Shown here piece by piece: positions 1 through 8,633 of a DNA stretch of 64,000 nucleotides. The stretch lies in the IMG/VR virus record IMGVR_UViG_3300022751_000017, positions 27,187 through 91,186 of that record. One strand, given 5' to 3'. How positions within the stretch are numbered: the stretch's first letter is position 1; every line of letters begins with the position of its first letter. The notes under the pieces were generated by a model. The model saw only the letters and a program-made list of their open reading frames with translations. It made no database searches and was not told the DNA's origin. The stretch comes from a virus. The position numbers were made by a program, and so were the translations under genes.

Positions 1-31
1 TGGGAGAGGGGGCAAAAATAGCTGTCAGAAT

Positions 32-241
32 TTACAGTATGTGCTTTCTCAGTCGATCTATAAGACACATCCAATAATCATGGGATGCAGTTGCACCCTT
101 TGCAAACAGTAGTGGATGCGGATTCTGGAGAGCTGGCGTATGGATTTGGGATAGTGACTTAGTTTGTACCGCTATTCCCATGGCGGATAGTTTACTTTCA
201 GAAATAGTAATGTCAGATGCCGTCTTTAGTGTGCTTTGCAT
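32..241 (-). CDS. Hypothetical protein, 69 aa (doubtful)
   Basis: A short open frame with an ATG start that ends near the left window edge. The product is not recognised and has no signal peptide, membrane segment or motif. It faces away from the accessory genes to its right and is separated from them by a bidirectional terminator hairpin. The leader is A/T-rich (TTTAAAACATTTTTGTT before the ATG), as at other genes here. Without a homolog it could be a chance frame. Confidence 0.3.
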   Translation of the reverse strand: MQSTLKTASDITISESKLSAMGIAVQTKSLSQIHTPALQNPHPLLFAKGATASHDYWMCLIDRLRKHIL

Positions 242-282
242 AACAAAAATGTTTTAAATTTGTGATGCAATTTTATTTAAAG

Positions 283-318
283 CGAAAAACCTCCCCACCT
301 GCTAAGTGGGGTTTTTCG
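283..318. terminator. Bidirectional intrinsic terminator
   Basis: A stem of CGAAAAA and CCCCAC pairs with GTGGGG and TTTTTCG around a 7-nt loop, with a 3-nt CCT bulge. A- and T-runs on the two flanks make it usable on both strands. It separates the minus-strand frame on the left from the RNA region on the right. Confidence 0.65.
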
Positions 319-393
319 TTTGTGGCTTAAAGGTAATCATATTTAAAAATACTTTTCAGTTTTTCACCTGTATAAAAATGTGAGAAATATTTT

Positions 394-401
394 TAGCTTT
401 G
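394..401 (+). promoter_or_regulatory. Candidate Bacteroidetes promoter, -7 element
   Basis: TAGCTTTG followed by CA matches the Bacteroidetes TAnnTTTG -7 motif and lies upstream of the first pseudoknot RNA. No protein gene is seen between here and the OMP start at 913. No clear -33 element was identified. Confidence 0.4.
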
Positions 402-482
402 CAAATTACCTTTTAAAATGCTATACGTATGAATATATAAAAAACATTGGCGACTTTTATCTTTTATACGCTTTTCCCTAAA

Positions 483-622
483 TTACCACCTTTACAAAAG
501 CTTATCCACGCTCGATATAAATAGATATGCCTAAATTATGGCGTAACTGTGTCTTTATGCGTGGATGGGTTGTGGTAAACCTAAGGGATGCACAGAGAAC
601 TACAGTTACGCCTTGTTTTTTT
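483..622 (+). ncRNA. Structured pseudoknot RNA, copy 1
   Basis: Three helices can be drawn by eye. P1 is TTACCAC (483-489) with GTGGTAA (572-578). P2 is ATCCACGC (504-511) with GCGTGGAT (559-566), nested inside P1. P3 is GGCGTAACTGT (540-550) with ACAGTTACGCC (602-612), which crosses P1 and P2 and so forms a pseudoknot. P3 is followed by TTG and a run of seven T, like an intrinsic terminator. A second copy at 750-885 keeps every helix with different bases, which is strong evidence for a functional RNA. Invariant stretches are TGTGTCTTT, GTGGTAA and CCTAAGG. The family is not recognised. It could be a riboswitch or attenuator, a self-contained small RNA, or a ribozyme. No protein gene is supported in 242-912. 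Confidence 0.65.
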
Positions 623-749
623 CAAACGGCTGCAAGGTAAATGTATTTTGCTAATGCTTTATGTTTAAATTTGCCGGTACACAACAAACCAGATAAACAC
701 ATATGGATAGATAAAAAACTGCATTCCGAGAAGATTATTGCACCTTGAA

Positions 750-885
750 TTACCACAGTTTGAATTGCAAATTCCTTCCTTACACAAATGACTATGACGA
801 TGCGCCGCATGGCGTAGTTGTGTCTTTGTGTAAGAGGCCGTGGTAAGCCTAAGGTGCAAGGAATAACGACTACGCTATTTTATTT
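750..885 (+). ncRNA. Structured pseudoknot RNA, copy 2
   Basis: Same topology as the copy at 483. P1 is TTACCAC (750-756) with GTGGTAA (840-846). P2 is CTTACACAAA (779-788) with TTTGTGTAAG (825-834). P3 is GGCGTAGTTG (811-820) with CGACTACGCT (867-876), crossing P1 and P2, and is followed by a T-rich tract. P2 is entirely different in sequence from copy 1 yet fully paired. P3 and the small GGC/GCC stem flanking GTGGTAA also show compensatory changes. It ends only about 30 nt before the start codon of the outer-membrane protein gene, so it may act as that gene's leader. Confidence 0.65.
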
Positions 886-903
886 TATAACGGCCACCTT
901 AAA

Positions 904-910
904 TTACCAC
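904..910 (+). promoter_or_regulatory. Third TTACCAC element at the OMP ribosome-binding region
   Basis: The heptamer that opens both upstream RNAs recurs 2 nt before the ATG at 913, within a shared CACCTTnAATTACCACA context. It is perfectly complementary to the GTGGTAA loop kept in both RNA copies. The RNAs could therefore pair with the start region of this mRNA in cis or in trans. It could instead be only the 5' remnant of a third copy of the unit. Confidence 0.4.
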
Positions 911-912
911 AA

Positions 913-1566
913 ATGAAGAAGCCACTAATTGCTATCCTGGCGCTGCTCAGCACTGGGGTAAAAGCGCAGGATATTGCGCCAAAGAATCACACCAAAAATC
1001 AACACGTATTTGAGATATATGCAAATTACGGCATAGGGTTAAGTACATCCATGTCCGGGAATGCACTTTCTAATACTACAAATGAAAAATGGACAATTAA
1101 AGATGTTCCGTCCTATTCTGGCGGAGCCTCCATTTACATCATAAAGAGGCTGAATGTCGGTATATCTGCGCGCTCGTCTGTGTGGAATACGACATCTAAG
1201 CTAAGCGACAATATTACGGGTCCTACGGTATCTCCCAGGGTTACTACAGGCAAGACTTCGGTACTCTCTGTTTCTGCCTTTGCAAATTATAATCAGCCCA
1301 TTGGTAAAGGTGTTATCTATGTCGGAGGATCTGTTGGGTATGCCATTGCCAATGGTGACACGAAGCATCTTGCCAAAGGGAAAGGCCGCGATATGAATGG
1401 CCATATAGGCTATGCTCATCCTGTAGTAGGCCAAATATTATGGGTCACAGCTGAAGCCGGTATGTCCCAGGCAAAGATCACTCCCGATGGTCAGGTATTC
1501 TCGATAAAGCGAATATATTCTGTCACTAACTATCCGGTTTCTCTTGGATTAAAGGTCAGGATTTAA
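913..1566 (+). CDS. Outer-membrane beta-barrel-like protein with signal peptide, 217 aa
   Basis: Residues 1-19 form a signal peptide (MKKPLIAILALLSTGVKAQ) with an AQ cleavage site. The mature part is about 198 residues of alternating polar/hydrophobic strands with many Gly, Tyr and Ser (for example YVGGSVGYAIANG). It closes with SLGLKVRI, like the last strand of a small outer-membrane barrel. Size and pattern fit an eight-stranded barrel, but no family is recognised. It is unusual cargo for a phage and may alter the surface of infected or lysogenic cells (inference). It is the first gene of a plus-strand accessory block and lies directly downstream of the two pseudoknot RNAs, so RNA-based control is plausible. 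Confidence 0.7.
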   Translation: MKKPLIAILALLSTGVKAQDIAPKNHTKNQHVFEIYANYGIGLSTSMSGNALSNTTNEKWTIKDVPSYSGGASIYIIKRLNVGISARSSVWNTTSKLSDNITGPTVSPRVTTGKTSVLSVSAFANYNQPIGKGVIYVGGSVGYAIANGDTKHLAKGKGRDMNGHIGYAHPVVGQILWVTAEAGMSQAKITPDGQVFSIKRIYSVTNYPVSLGLKVRI

Positions 1567-1576
1567 AACGTATGGC

Positions 1577-2065
1577 ATGATAGTAAAGATTATTCCAGAG
1601 GATAAGTACAGCCTATTTTATAAAAAGGAGACTTTAGCTGCTCATGTGGGCATTGGGATGATAGTAGCTGGGGGTGTGGTGCTTCCGTTATTAGGGACTA
1701 CACCTGGTATGTTCAGAATGATGTATTTGGGCGCCGGGATATTTTCGGCAATATGGGTCCATGCAATAGCTGAAGATCAAAACAGAGAGCCCTTATGGCT
1801 TTCAATAGCGGCATTCCTGTTCCCTGTATTTATGCTTATTGTGATGGGTTATTCCAGGAAAATGAATCTAGTGTTTTCTATTGATAATTCATATAGCGAA
1901 GAAGACAAGTATTATTCATTGAAGGGCTACGCTGATAAATTTGTAGAAAAAGGAAAGGTTGAAGAGGCGGAGATTGTATACCGCTATATCATCAGCAACC
2001 TTTTACATGATGAGGAAGATGAAGTATTGTATAGTAAACTTTTAAATAAGCTTACGCATGTCTGA
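1577..2065 (+). CDS. Membrane protein of unknown function, 162 aa
   Basis: Three hydrophobic segments lie at about residues 21-40, 46-63 and 74-91. They are followed by a charged helical tail of about 65 residues (YADKFVEKGKVEEAEIVYRY) that resembles a single TPR-like helical pair. It starts 10 nt after the OMP gene and overlaps the next membrane gene by 8 nt, so the three are probably co-expressed. No catalytic motif is visible. Together with its neighbour it may be a superinfection-exclusion or host-envelope module, which is inference from position and topology only. Confidence 0.65.
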   Translation: MIVKIIPEDKYSLFYKKETLAAHVGIGMIVAGGVVLPLLGTTPGMFRMMYLGAGIFSAIWVHAIAEDQNREPLWLSIAAFLFPVFMLIVMGYSRKMNLVFSIDNSYSEEDKYYSLKGYADKFVEKGKVEEAEIVYRYIISNLLHDEEDEVLYSKLLNKLTHV

Positions 2066-2789
2066 ATATATAAGTCAACACGATAATAAAGCGTATAATC
2101 ATTATGCTATTTTCGGAGTAATAACAATGGTTGTAACTCAATGCTATCTGAGTTACGTCACCTATCTACATGGAGGCATTAATGGGGTACTTGATGTGTT
2201 TTTATCTATATTCAGTGTTCTTGTTTTATGTGTCGGGATTGCATATATCGCTTTCTGGTCTTTAATAGTTGATAGATTCCCTAAAAAAGGTGATTTAAAT
2301 CATCCCAAAATGATAGTAATATTTGGATTTTATGCTTTTGTGTCAGCTATAGGGTATTTAGTCATGCTGTACTTTTGGAATGATGTTATAGAGGACATAA
2401 GCAATCCCATTTTTATCTACACTATTTTTTCGTTGCTGATATTAGCAATTGAATGTTTTTTAGTACGCAGAAAATTGAATTCAAGAATTAAAGAAGTGCA
2501 CAAAGAGTACATAGATGTGTATTCTTATATTGAAGAAGAAATCGAAAATATAAAAGAAGACAAATTGAGTTACGGCTATGCCTTCCAGCGATTAGTGGAT
2601 AAAAGATTCAAGAAGCATTATGAAGATTATGCAATGGAGCATTTGAGAGTTAATTACTGCATGTTGACTACGGATGAAAAAGTAAAGGATTTCGAAAAAT
2701 TTTCGCAACAATTTGAGTTGTTACATCCTGTAGTCATAAAAAATATTATTTATTTTCCCACGTATGGGTATAGGAAAATAAAGGCATAA
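2058..2789 (+). CDS. Polytopic membrane protein, 243 aa
   Basis: Four predicted transmembrane segments occupy roughly residues 17-37, 46-70, 84-107 and 117-136. A cytoplasmic-type helical domain of about 100 residues follows, rich in Glu and Lys (IEEEIENIKEDKLSYGYAF). The start lies inside the end of the preceding gene (8-nt overlap), which suggests translational coupling. The product is not recognised. Membrane anchor plus soluble helical tail is shared with the preceding gene, so the two may form one complex (inference). Confidence 0.65.
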   Translation: MSEYISQHDNKAYNHYAIFGVITMVVTQCYLSYVTYLHGGINGVLDVFLSIFSVLVLCVGIAYIAFWSLIVDRFPKKGDLNHPKMIVIFGFYAFVSAIGYLVMLYFWNDVIEDISNPIFIYTIFSLLILAIECFLVRRKLNSRIKEVHKEYIDVYSYIEEEIENIKEDKLSYGYAFQRLVDKRFKKHYEDYAMEHLRVNYCMLTTDEKVKDFEKFSQQFELLHPVVIKNIIYFPTYGYRKIKA

Positions 2790-2797
2790 CATTCCAT

Positions 2798-2805
2798 TAT
2801 ATTTG
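2798..2805 (+). promoter_or_regulatory. Promoter -7 element giving a near-leaderless transcript
   Basis: TATATTTG sits 4 nt before the ATG at 2810. With the usual Bacteroidetes spacing the transcript would start at or next to the start codon, suggesting a leaderless or very short-leader mRNA for the next gene. Confidence 0.5.
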
Positions 2806-2809
2806 TAGA

Positions 2810-3310
2810 ATGAAATTCGATAAAATACAGCGGCTATCAAATATTGATTTCATTACTCATTACAGTGAAATGTGGTGGTCATTATCATTATATCCTGCAG
2901 AATATAATCATTCTAAGGTAGGTGAAATATCTATAAAGATAACCAGGGGCGAAGTGACGAGAAAATATCATCCAGTCGACTATTTGAATTACATTATTGA
3001 ATACTATACCCAAAAAATGGGTCAAACAACTAATTTGTATGATCAGCACGTAATGGCGATAACGCTTAGGGCTACCATATCAAATCAAATTGAAAGTTTT
3101 AAAGAATTATTGGTAGGCGCAGATGAGTCGACTGAAAAATATGATTTTTCAAGCCAGATGAATAAGGCTAACAATATAGCTGAGTTATCTAAAGGGAAAA
3201 TAGATATAGCCGGATACAGGCGAGAAAGATACAAGTTTTGGTATGGTGTTTTTACTGGCGCAGCAACTGCGTCCATAGGTTTGCTCACGCTCTATTTCAA
3301 CACAAAATAA
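2810..3310 (+). CDS. C-terminally anchored membrane protein, 166 aa
   Basis: The first 140 residues are soluble and mixed in character. A single hydrophobic segment at about 147-164 (FWYGVFTGAATASIGLLTLY) ends three residues before the C-terminus, the layout of a tail-anchored protein. It has its own promoter-like TATATTTG just upstream and closes the plus-strand accessory block. No homolog is recognised. It is a single-copy unknown whose location next to two other membrane genes hints at an envelope role. Confidence 0.65.
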   Translation: MKFDKIQRLSNIDFITHYSEMWWSLSLYPAEYNHSKVGEISIKITRGEVTRKYHPVDYLNYIIEYYTQKMGQTTNLYDQHVMAITLRATISNQIESFKELLVGADESTEKYDFSSQMNKANNIAELSKGKIDIAGYRRERYKFWYGVFTGAATASIGLLTLYFNTK

Positions 3311-3372
3311 ACCGCAGTAATTATGATTACGCCAAGAAATCCAATAGTAAATCCTTTAATAAACTGTTTCAT
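3292..3372 (-). CDS. Possible 26-aa membrane peptide
   Basis: A 26-codon minus-strand frame reads MKQFIKGFTIGFLGV followed by IIITAVYFVLK. That is a Lys-bearing start and one hydrophobic helix, the shape of a phage membrane micropeptide. It overlaps the last codons of the converging gene by 19 nt. No promoter or ribosome site is clear, so it may be chance. Confidence 0.22.
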   Translation of the reverse strand: MKQFIKGFTIGFLGVIIITAVYFVLK

Positions 3373-3472
3373 ATTAGCCCAAAAGAATTAATTCCAGAAT
3401 CCATGAGAAGATGGAGCGGTTATCGTGGAGTGAGTGCCGTAATTTTTACCGAAATAAGATTTGGTAACGACC

Positions 3473-3667
3473 TTATATCTGCCCCTTAATTTCTTCTGGG
3501 GTGAGTAATTTAGCTAAAAAAGTATCTTTCCCTAACGAAAATATTATAATTCTATCTTCTTCAGCTCTCCCAAAGTTGAAGTCAACCATGTGAGTTAGCC
3601 CTTTGGACTGTAGTCCCTTTGTTATAGATTTCATCTTACGCTGCCATCCTGTTTCTTTATCTTCCAT
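3473..3667 (-). CDS. Hypothetical protein, 64 aa
   Basis: A small basic-then-mixed protein (starts MEDKETGWQRKMKSITKGLQ) with an ATG start and no membrane segment. It occupies a gap between converging and diverging plus-strand genes where no other frame is convincing. The leader is A/T-rich. Function unknown. Confidence 0.5.
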   Translation of the reverse strand: MEDKETGWQRKMKSITKGLQSKGLTHMVDFNFGRAEEDRIIIFSLGKDTFLAKLLTPEEIKGQI

Positions 3668-3747
3668 TGGTTAATGTGGGGGTTTGTGAAAATTTAATTC
3701 CGCCAATGGGTTAAAATTAGGTAATTTTATCTTGAAAATAAAAATTT

Positions 3748-6700
3748 ATGCCGTTTAAATTTACGCAGTCTTTTAATAAGGGAATGAATATGGATTTCAG
3801 TGAATTGCGCCTACCACAAGATGCTGTGCAATTTATGAAAAACATGACTGCCAATGTAAACCAGAACACTGGGACTCCTGCCCAGTCTGGAGCAAATATG
3901 GATGTATTCTCTCCTCTGGAAGGGAATGCAGTGCTATCAGTAGCCTTACCTGGTGGGACTAACTATTGTGTGGGGTTCTATAGTAGTGAACAGACAAATG
4001 AGGGATATTTCTTTTTATGGAATAGCAACATGGACCATTCCATATGGGTAATAAGAGGAGATAGTGGACTCTGTGAATTGGTATATCATGGTAATTTGCT
4101 GCCGCTACAGCTGAATCCACTATATTTTATAGCAGAAGGCAGGTGCACTCTGGAGCTCAGGTCTTATGTAGACCCGGTAACAGGGCTTGAAACAAATTTT
4201 AAGTTCCTGATATTCACTAACAATACTATTCAACAATACTATATATCAGTAGAAGATTCTATAAACACAGATTCATTCACTGCACCGACAGGATATTTCG
4301 CCGGCGCCGGCACGTTTTATGATCCAATTACCTTGATACATCTGGGTGTTCCTACGCCTATAAGTGACATAGGAATAATCAAGGTGCCAATATCAGGTGC
4401 TGATGTTGGATTGCAGAATCAAACAATCAATCAGGCATTTCAATTCAGAAATAAAACCGTAGACGTTTTTGGACGAGAAAGCGAGCATGGCATTATAAGT
4501 CAAGTGGCGATAGATCGTGTATCTGGTGGATGCTATGGCAGCAGCAATGCGGAGTCAAGATGTTTTGATATTACGTTTGATGCCGGGAATCCATTGGTGG
4601 ATACCATATCCATAGAATATAGGACATGGGCTGGCAATGATACGGCTGCAGCACTACAAACCGGGTGGATAAAGTACGCCACCATAAATAAGTGGATAAA
4701 TTCTACTGGGCTGCAATGGTATGAGCGGTCTCCCAATACTGTATATTATAATCCAGTAACAAATCTGATTACTTATAGATTTTGTGCGGATCAGCAAAAT
4801 ATTCCCATACCAACAGAAGAAACGGCGCGGACAGAGCCTGGATTACCGAGATTATCCAGTGGGGTATTCTCGGTAAATAAGCGAATAGGTTTAGCTAATA
4901 ACGTAAGGAATTTTGAGCCTATTAGTCCGGTAGAGACTGACAAAATAAGTTACAGTGCTATTATCCCAGAAGCTCCTGATTGCGGGATATTACCTATGCG
5001 TAAAATAGTTGCTTATGCCTACATGTACAATTTTGCTAATGTACAGGCTGGGTATATGCAATACGAATTAATAGATGGGGTCAAGACTTATATATGGGGT
5101 AACCAGCGAGGTCAATGCGGTGATGACACTGGCAATGCGGTGAGATTAGATCAGGTTTTTGGCGATCAGGATAATCCTGGATTTATATTCTATCTGGCTG
5201 GAACCCAATACAACTGTGTTACTCAGTGGGGCGGCTTATTGCCATCTGGTGTTTTTACTCCATCTCCCATAATGGATGGCACCGGGGCATTCAATAGGAA
5301 TATTCTTGGAGAGCCGGTATGCCAAATAACGATAATGGCACCGCCTGGTAAGTATCTCCTGAGGGGCGCCTCTCACAAGGCTAAATTAACAGATCCGGAC
5401 TATCAAAACACCTCTACGTATATAGGAGGAATAATAGAGGTTAATGATCTTTATTCAACAGGGGATCCTTCAAATTATTCTTTCAATCCGATAAAGGAAA
5501 TAGAAATAGATTGTACATCAGGCGATGTTTATTTTAGAAATCCTACAGATCCAGCATTTCTGATTATTGACAATAGCTTTGGTGATACATGTATGGTAGA
5601 TGGATATTTGTGTGAACAGACTGGGGAGGGTGTTCCTGTAGAGATGAACCCGATTAACTTCTCATCATACCCAGATAATGCGATGCCATGCTATGGAAGT
5701 TGGTTTACCGACCATAATGGGTTCTTCTTTGGTGGGTGTCCTACGCAGGGTGTATATTTAGTAATAGCCTCTGATATATGTACGGGAACTTATGCTGTAG
5801 GAACCATTCTCAACAGCGGGATTGATGGAACATTTAAAGGCATATTGCATGGGGATGGTTCTGGAGACGGCAGCTACTGTACCGAATTAAGAAGTGGCAA
5901 TTGGAAAAATAAGGTTTATATATCACGTTCCGGCAATGTATTCCCAGCTAATGCGCGTCGTAAAATAACTCAGCAAATAAACTTGTGTGGTGCTGAAGGA
6001 GGGGTATCCAATGTGCCTGTAGTGATGACTAAGGGTGCTATATCATTTACGGACAGTGAAGGGATAGCAACAGTTATTGCGCATAACCGGACTAACTATG
6101 CAGCTGTGCCCTGGAATACATTGACATATCTCAACCCTATAGGTGTGCCAATATTCACAATAAATATACCGAATTACGGAGTGTCGCCATATGCAGATGA
6201 TAAATTGATAGTGACGCAACGGGGATATTGTCGGTGGACCAATTGCGGTGGCTGCGTACCTGCGGTCCCTGATCAGAATATAATATATCAGCCATGCGGT
6301 GGCTCAAGAGATACTACACTTTCTGATGTCACCATATCTCTTGAAAATATAAATGTTCAAGGGGTGCAGACTGGTGGTAAGTATGCGATGTGTTATTGGC
6401 TGGTTGATAATATTGGCCGGCGCACATTTTCTCAGGTGAGGCAAGGGGAGTCTGGATTTGTCAGCATGCCTAGTTTGAATGATATAGGATATTATAGGCT
6501 GCCCCAGATTGGATATACTATAGACCCGTCATTTACAGTGCCGTCCATTTTTAAGAAATTAATATTCGGGGTATCTGCTAATACTAATTTCACAGACTTC
6601 TTTTCGTGGTCTATTGATTACGTGCAGCAGGTTGATAACACAGGCAATACCAATACGGTCAATCCCACACAGACTAGGATATACTACGGCAGCCTTAATG

Positions 6701-8598
6701 AGTATAATAAGCAAAATAATCTGACGATAAATTGTAACTGGCAATTCATAGCAACTGGTCAAAATGCGCAGGGGCAGCCAGTAATAGGGGATGTTGTACA
6801 GTTCATTGCTAAAGCGGATGGGACATTCTTTCCCCCAGGTCTATTTGCTACCGTAACAAATGATCAGGCTGGGTACTTCTTTACAATAGACTATCAGGCT
6901 GCATTATCTGACCTTACTAATGGTGCGTTGTTCCGTGTCATCCGTCCACAGGCCAATCAGAATAACTATATCTATTACGAACAATGTAAGGTTCTGGATA
7001 TAGTGGATGGACGGATACCTGCAGGTCAACTTACGGGCATAATACCGTATTCCGATAGCTACATGTTATCCAGAGTCTTGCCAGTGCCTATTTTGCAGGG
7101 TCAGCCAGGCGTATTGGCCCCGGGCGCAACGCCACCAAATCCTATACAGTATACTAGTACCAATCAGAATGTTACACTTGATGAGGCTGGTTATTCTACT
7201 TTTAATCCAAACAGTAATGGTGTTTTGATTAAAAGTGTGAATGATGCACAGACTTCTTTCCCTTTCTATTTTGAGAGTCCATCACCATCTGATTTTTGGG
7301 GGAGTCATCTAGCAAACAGAGGGCGGATAGGGGTAGCTAACCCACAAGAGGCACAGCAGCGTATAGGCACAGAGGTAGCCTTATCAGCGGCACTCGGTGA
7401 CCGCGGAACATTCAATGGACTATCTTATTTTGACAGTGCCAATACCCAAGTATTTGACCGTAATACCTGGGGTAACATAACGGTGGTGCTGGTAGAGGTG
7501 GGAGTATGCCTTGTCATCTGCGATAGCGATCACTTCATGGTGCGCTATAATGCTACACAGCTTACTGTAGATGCTGATGGAAATGTAAATGCTAATAACC
7601 AGAATGGTATATTCACTACTCCACAGCGTCCTCCCGGCACGCCTTTCGGTTGTACTATGGAGAACATAAATTCTATACGTAAGTACCTGGGCAAAGTGTA
7701 TTGGATAGATGCTGATGGACGCCTTATACTGAACAACTTCAGCACCTCCCATGACGTAAGCACATATGATGCAGAGAAGGGTATAATAGGGGGATACAAT
7801 GGCTACCTTATGAACAAAGTATCTGCTGTAAACCTACGTAATGCCAATCCTGGCGCAAATGGCGTTTACTACTTTGTAGGAGGTATAGACCCGCGCACGA
7901 ACGAGTACTATCTTACCACGTTTAACATACCATCCCTTGCAGTGCCCAGGTATATCAACATACAGCCAGCAATAGACCTGTACGGCCCGGAGACTATATA
8001 TGTTGACCTTAATACCGGTATGCTAAAGGGTATGGCATCATTTACACCGGAGATGTACGGCATGGTACCGGGTTATATCAGCGGCAGGAACTTCTTTACC
8101 TTCAGAAGAGGGCTACCATACAAGCATCATCAAGGCAGCGCTACTACCACTCCGGCTAAGTACGCTAACTTCTACGGTATACAGTGCCCATGCTATGTCA
8201 TTCCAGTAGCCAATCCGGATAGTGAAAAAGTAAAACGCTATTTCTGGGTAGAGGTGTACACTAAGCAATCAATACCTGGTGCGCCAGGTCAAATGCCTAC
8301 GGCTCTATTCTATTGTGAGCAAATAACCACAGAGAAAGGACAGATGTCACGACTTAAGCCGCTGCGCTGGGACATACGGGATGGATTCCAGACTGCAGAG
8401 TTGCTGTGCGACATGAATACGCCTTTCGATCCAAATCTTCAGCCGCAAACTACAACCAATAAACTTACGGATGGTAATCCTCTCATAGGAAGATGGATGA
8501 AGTTGACACTTAAGACAAATGATTTGTGGGCCGGCACCTATTTTGAAGTGAGTGCGTCAATAGTTGGCATGAATTATATAAAAATAAGTGGAGAATAG
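3748..8598 (+). CDS. Very large virion structural protein (tail-stabilisation/hub type), 1616 aa
   Basis: A 1616-residue protein rich in Asn, Gly, Thr and Tyr with few charged residues, typical of beta-structured virion parts. The N-terminus (FNKGMNMDFSELRLPQDAVQ) resembles the opening of the crAss-like stabilisation proteins, in which FNKGM(N/D) is followed by a short Pro-containing segment. The C-terminus includes PLIGRWMKLTLKTNDLW and a final beta segment, also in keeping with that family. Cys pairs occur (TNCGGCVP, QCPC). It is a single uninterrupted frame with no signal peptide. The likely role is at the neck or tail of the particle. The family assignment comes from memory of sequence character, not from a search. 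Confidence 0.6.
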   Translation: MPFKFTQSFNKGMNMDFSELRLPQDAVQFMKNMTANVNQNTGTPAQSGANMDVFSPLEGNAVLSVALPGGTNYCVGFYSSEQTNEGYFFLWNSNMDHSIWVIRGDSGLCELVYHGNLLPLQLNPLYFIAEGRCTLELRSYVDPVTGLETNFKFLIFTNNTIQQYYISVEDSINTDSFTAPTGYFAGAGTFYDPITLIHLGVPTPISDIGIIKVPISGADVGLQNQTINQAFQFRNKTVDVFGRESEHGIISQVAIDRVSGGCYGSSNAESRCFDITFDAGNPLVDTISIEYRTWAGNDTAAALQTGWIKYATINKWINSTGLQWYERSPNTVYYNPVTNLITYRFCADQQNIPIPTEETARTEPGLPRLSSGVFSVNKRIGLANNVRNFEPISPVETDKISYSAIIPEAPDCGILPMRKIVAYAYMYNFANVQAGYMQYELIDGVKTYIWGNQRGQCGDDTGNAVRLDQVFGDQDNPGFIFYLAGTQYNCVTQWGGLLPSGVFTPSPIMDGTGAFNRNILGEPVCQITIMAPPGKYLLRGASHKAKLTDPDYQNTSTYIGGIIEVNDLYSTGDPSNYSFNPIKEIEIDCTSGDVYFRNPTDPAFLIIDNSFGDTCMVDGYLCEQTGEGVPVEMNPINFSSYPDNAMPCYGSWFTDHNGFFFGGCPTQGVYLVIASDICTGTYAVGTILNSGIDGTFKGILHGDGSGDGSYCTELRSGNWKNKVYISRSGNVFPANARRKITQQINLCGAEGGVSNVPVVMTKGAISFTDSEGIATVIAHNRTNYAAVPWNTLTYLNPIGVPIFTINIPNYGVSPYADDKLIVTQRGYCRWTNCGGCVPAVPDQNIIYQPCGGSRDTTLSDVTISLENINVQGVQTGGKYAMCYWLVDNIGRRTFSQVRQGESGFVSMPSLNDIGYYRLPQIGYTIDPSFTVPSIFKKLIFGVSANTNFTDFFSWSIDYVQQVDNTGNTNTVNPTQTRIYYGSLNEYNKQNNLTINCNWQFIATGQNAQGQPVIGDVVQFIAKADGTFFPPGLFATVTNDQAGYFFTIDYQAALSDLTNGALFRVIRPQANQNNYIYYEQCKVLDIVDGRIPAGQLTGIIPYSDSYMLSRVLPVPILQGQPGVLAPGATPPNPIQYTSTNQNVTLDEAGYSTFNPNSNGVLIKSVNDAQTSFPFYFESPSPSDFWGSHLANRGRIGVANPQEAQQRIGTEVALSAALGDRGTFNGLSYFDSANTQVFDRNTWGNITVVLVEVGVCLVICDSDHFMVRYNATQLTVDADGNVNANNQNGIFTTPQRPPGTPFGCTMENINSIRKYLGKVYWIDADGRLILNNFSTSHDVSTYDAEKGIIGGYNGYLMNKVSAVNLRNANPGANGVYYFVGGIDPRTNEYYLTTFNIPSLAVPRYINIQPAIDLYGPETIYVDLNTGMLKGMASFTPEMYGMVPGYISGRNFFTFRRGLPYKHHQGSATTTPAKYANFYGIQCPCYVIPVANPDSEKVKRYFWVEVYTKQSIPGAPGQMPTALFYCEQITTEKGQMSRLKPLRWDIRDGFQTAELLCDMNTPFDPNLQPQTTTNKLTDGNPLIGRWMKLTLKTNDLWAGTYFEVSASIVGMNYIKISGE

Positions 8599-8606
8599 TA
8601 TATTTG
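8599..8606 (+). promoter_or_regulatory. Promoter -7 element directly after a stop codon
   Basis: TATATTTG begins at the first base after the TAG of the giant virion gene. The 15-mer TAGTATATTTGCATT, including that stop, recurs exactly at 9213-9227. It should drive the gene at 8634. Confidence 0.6.
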
Positions 8607-8633
8607 CATTTCATCTTTTAAACACACAACAAA

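Noticed and set aside
622-859. Two minus-strand frames of 62-64 codons over the pseudoknot RNA copy 2
   Set aside because: They run opposite the structured RNA, overlap each other, and their products have no motif, signal peptide or coherent character.
3238-3489. Plus-strand frame of 83 codons after the 166-aa membrane gene
   Set aside because: It overlaps the end of that gene in another frame and the opposite small gene, with irregular composition.
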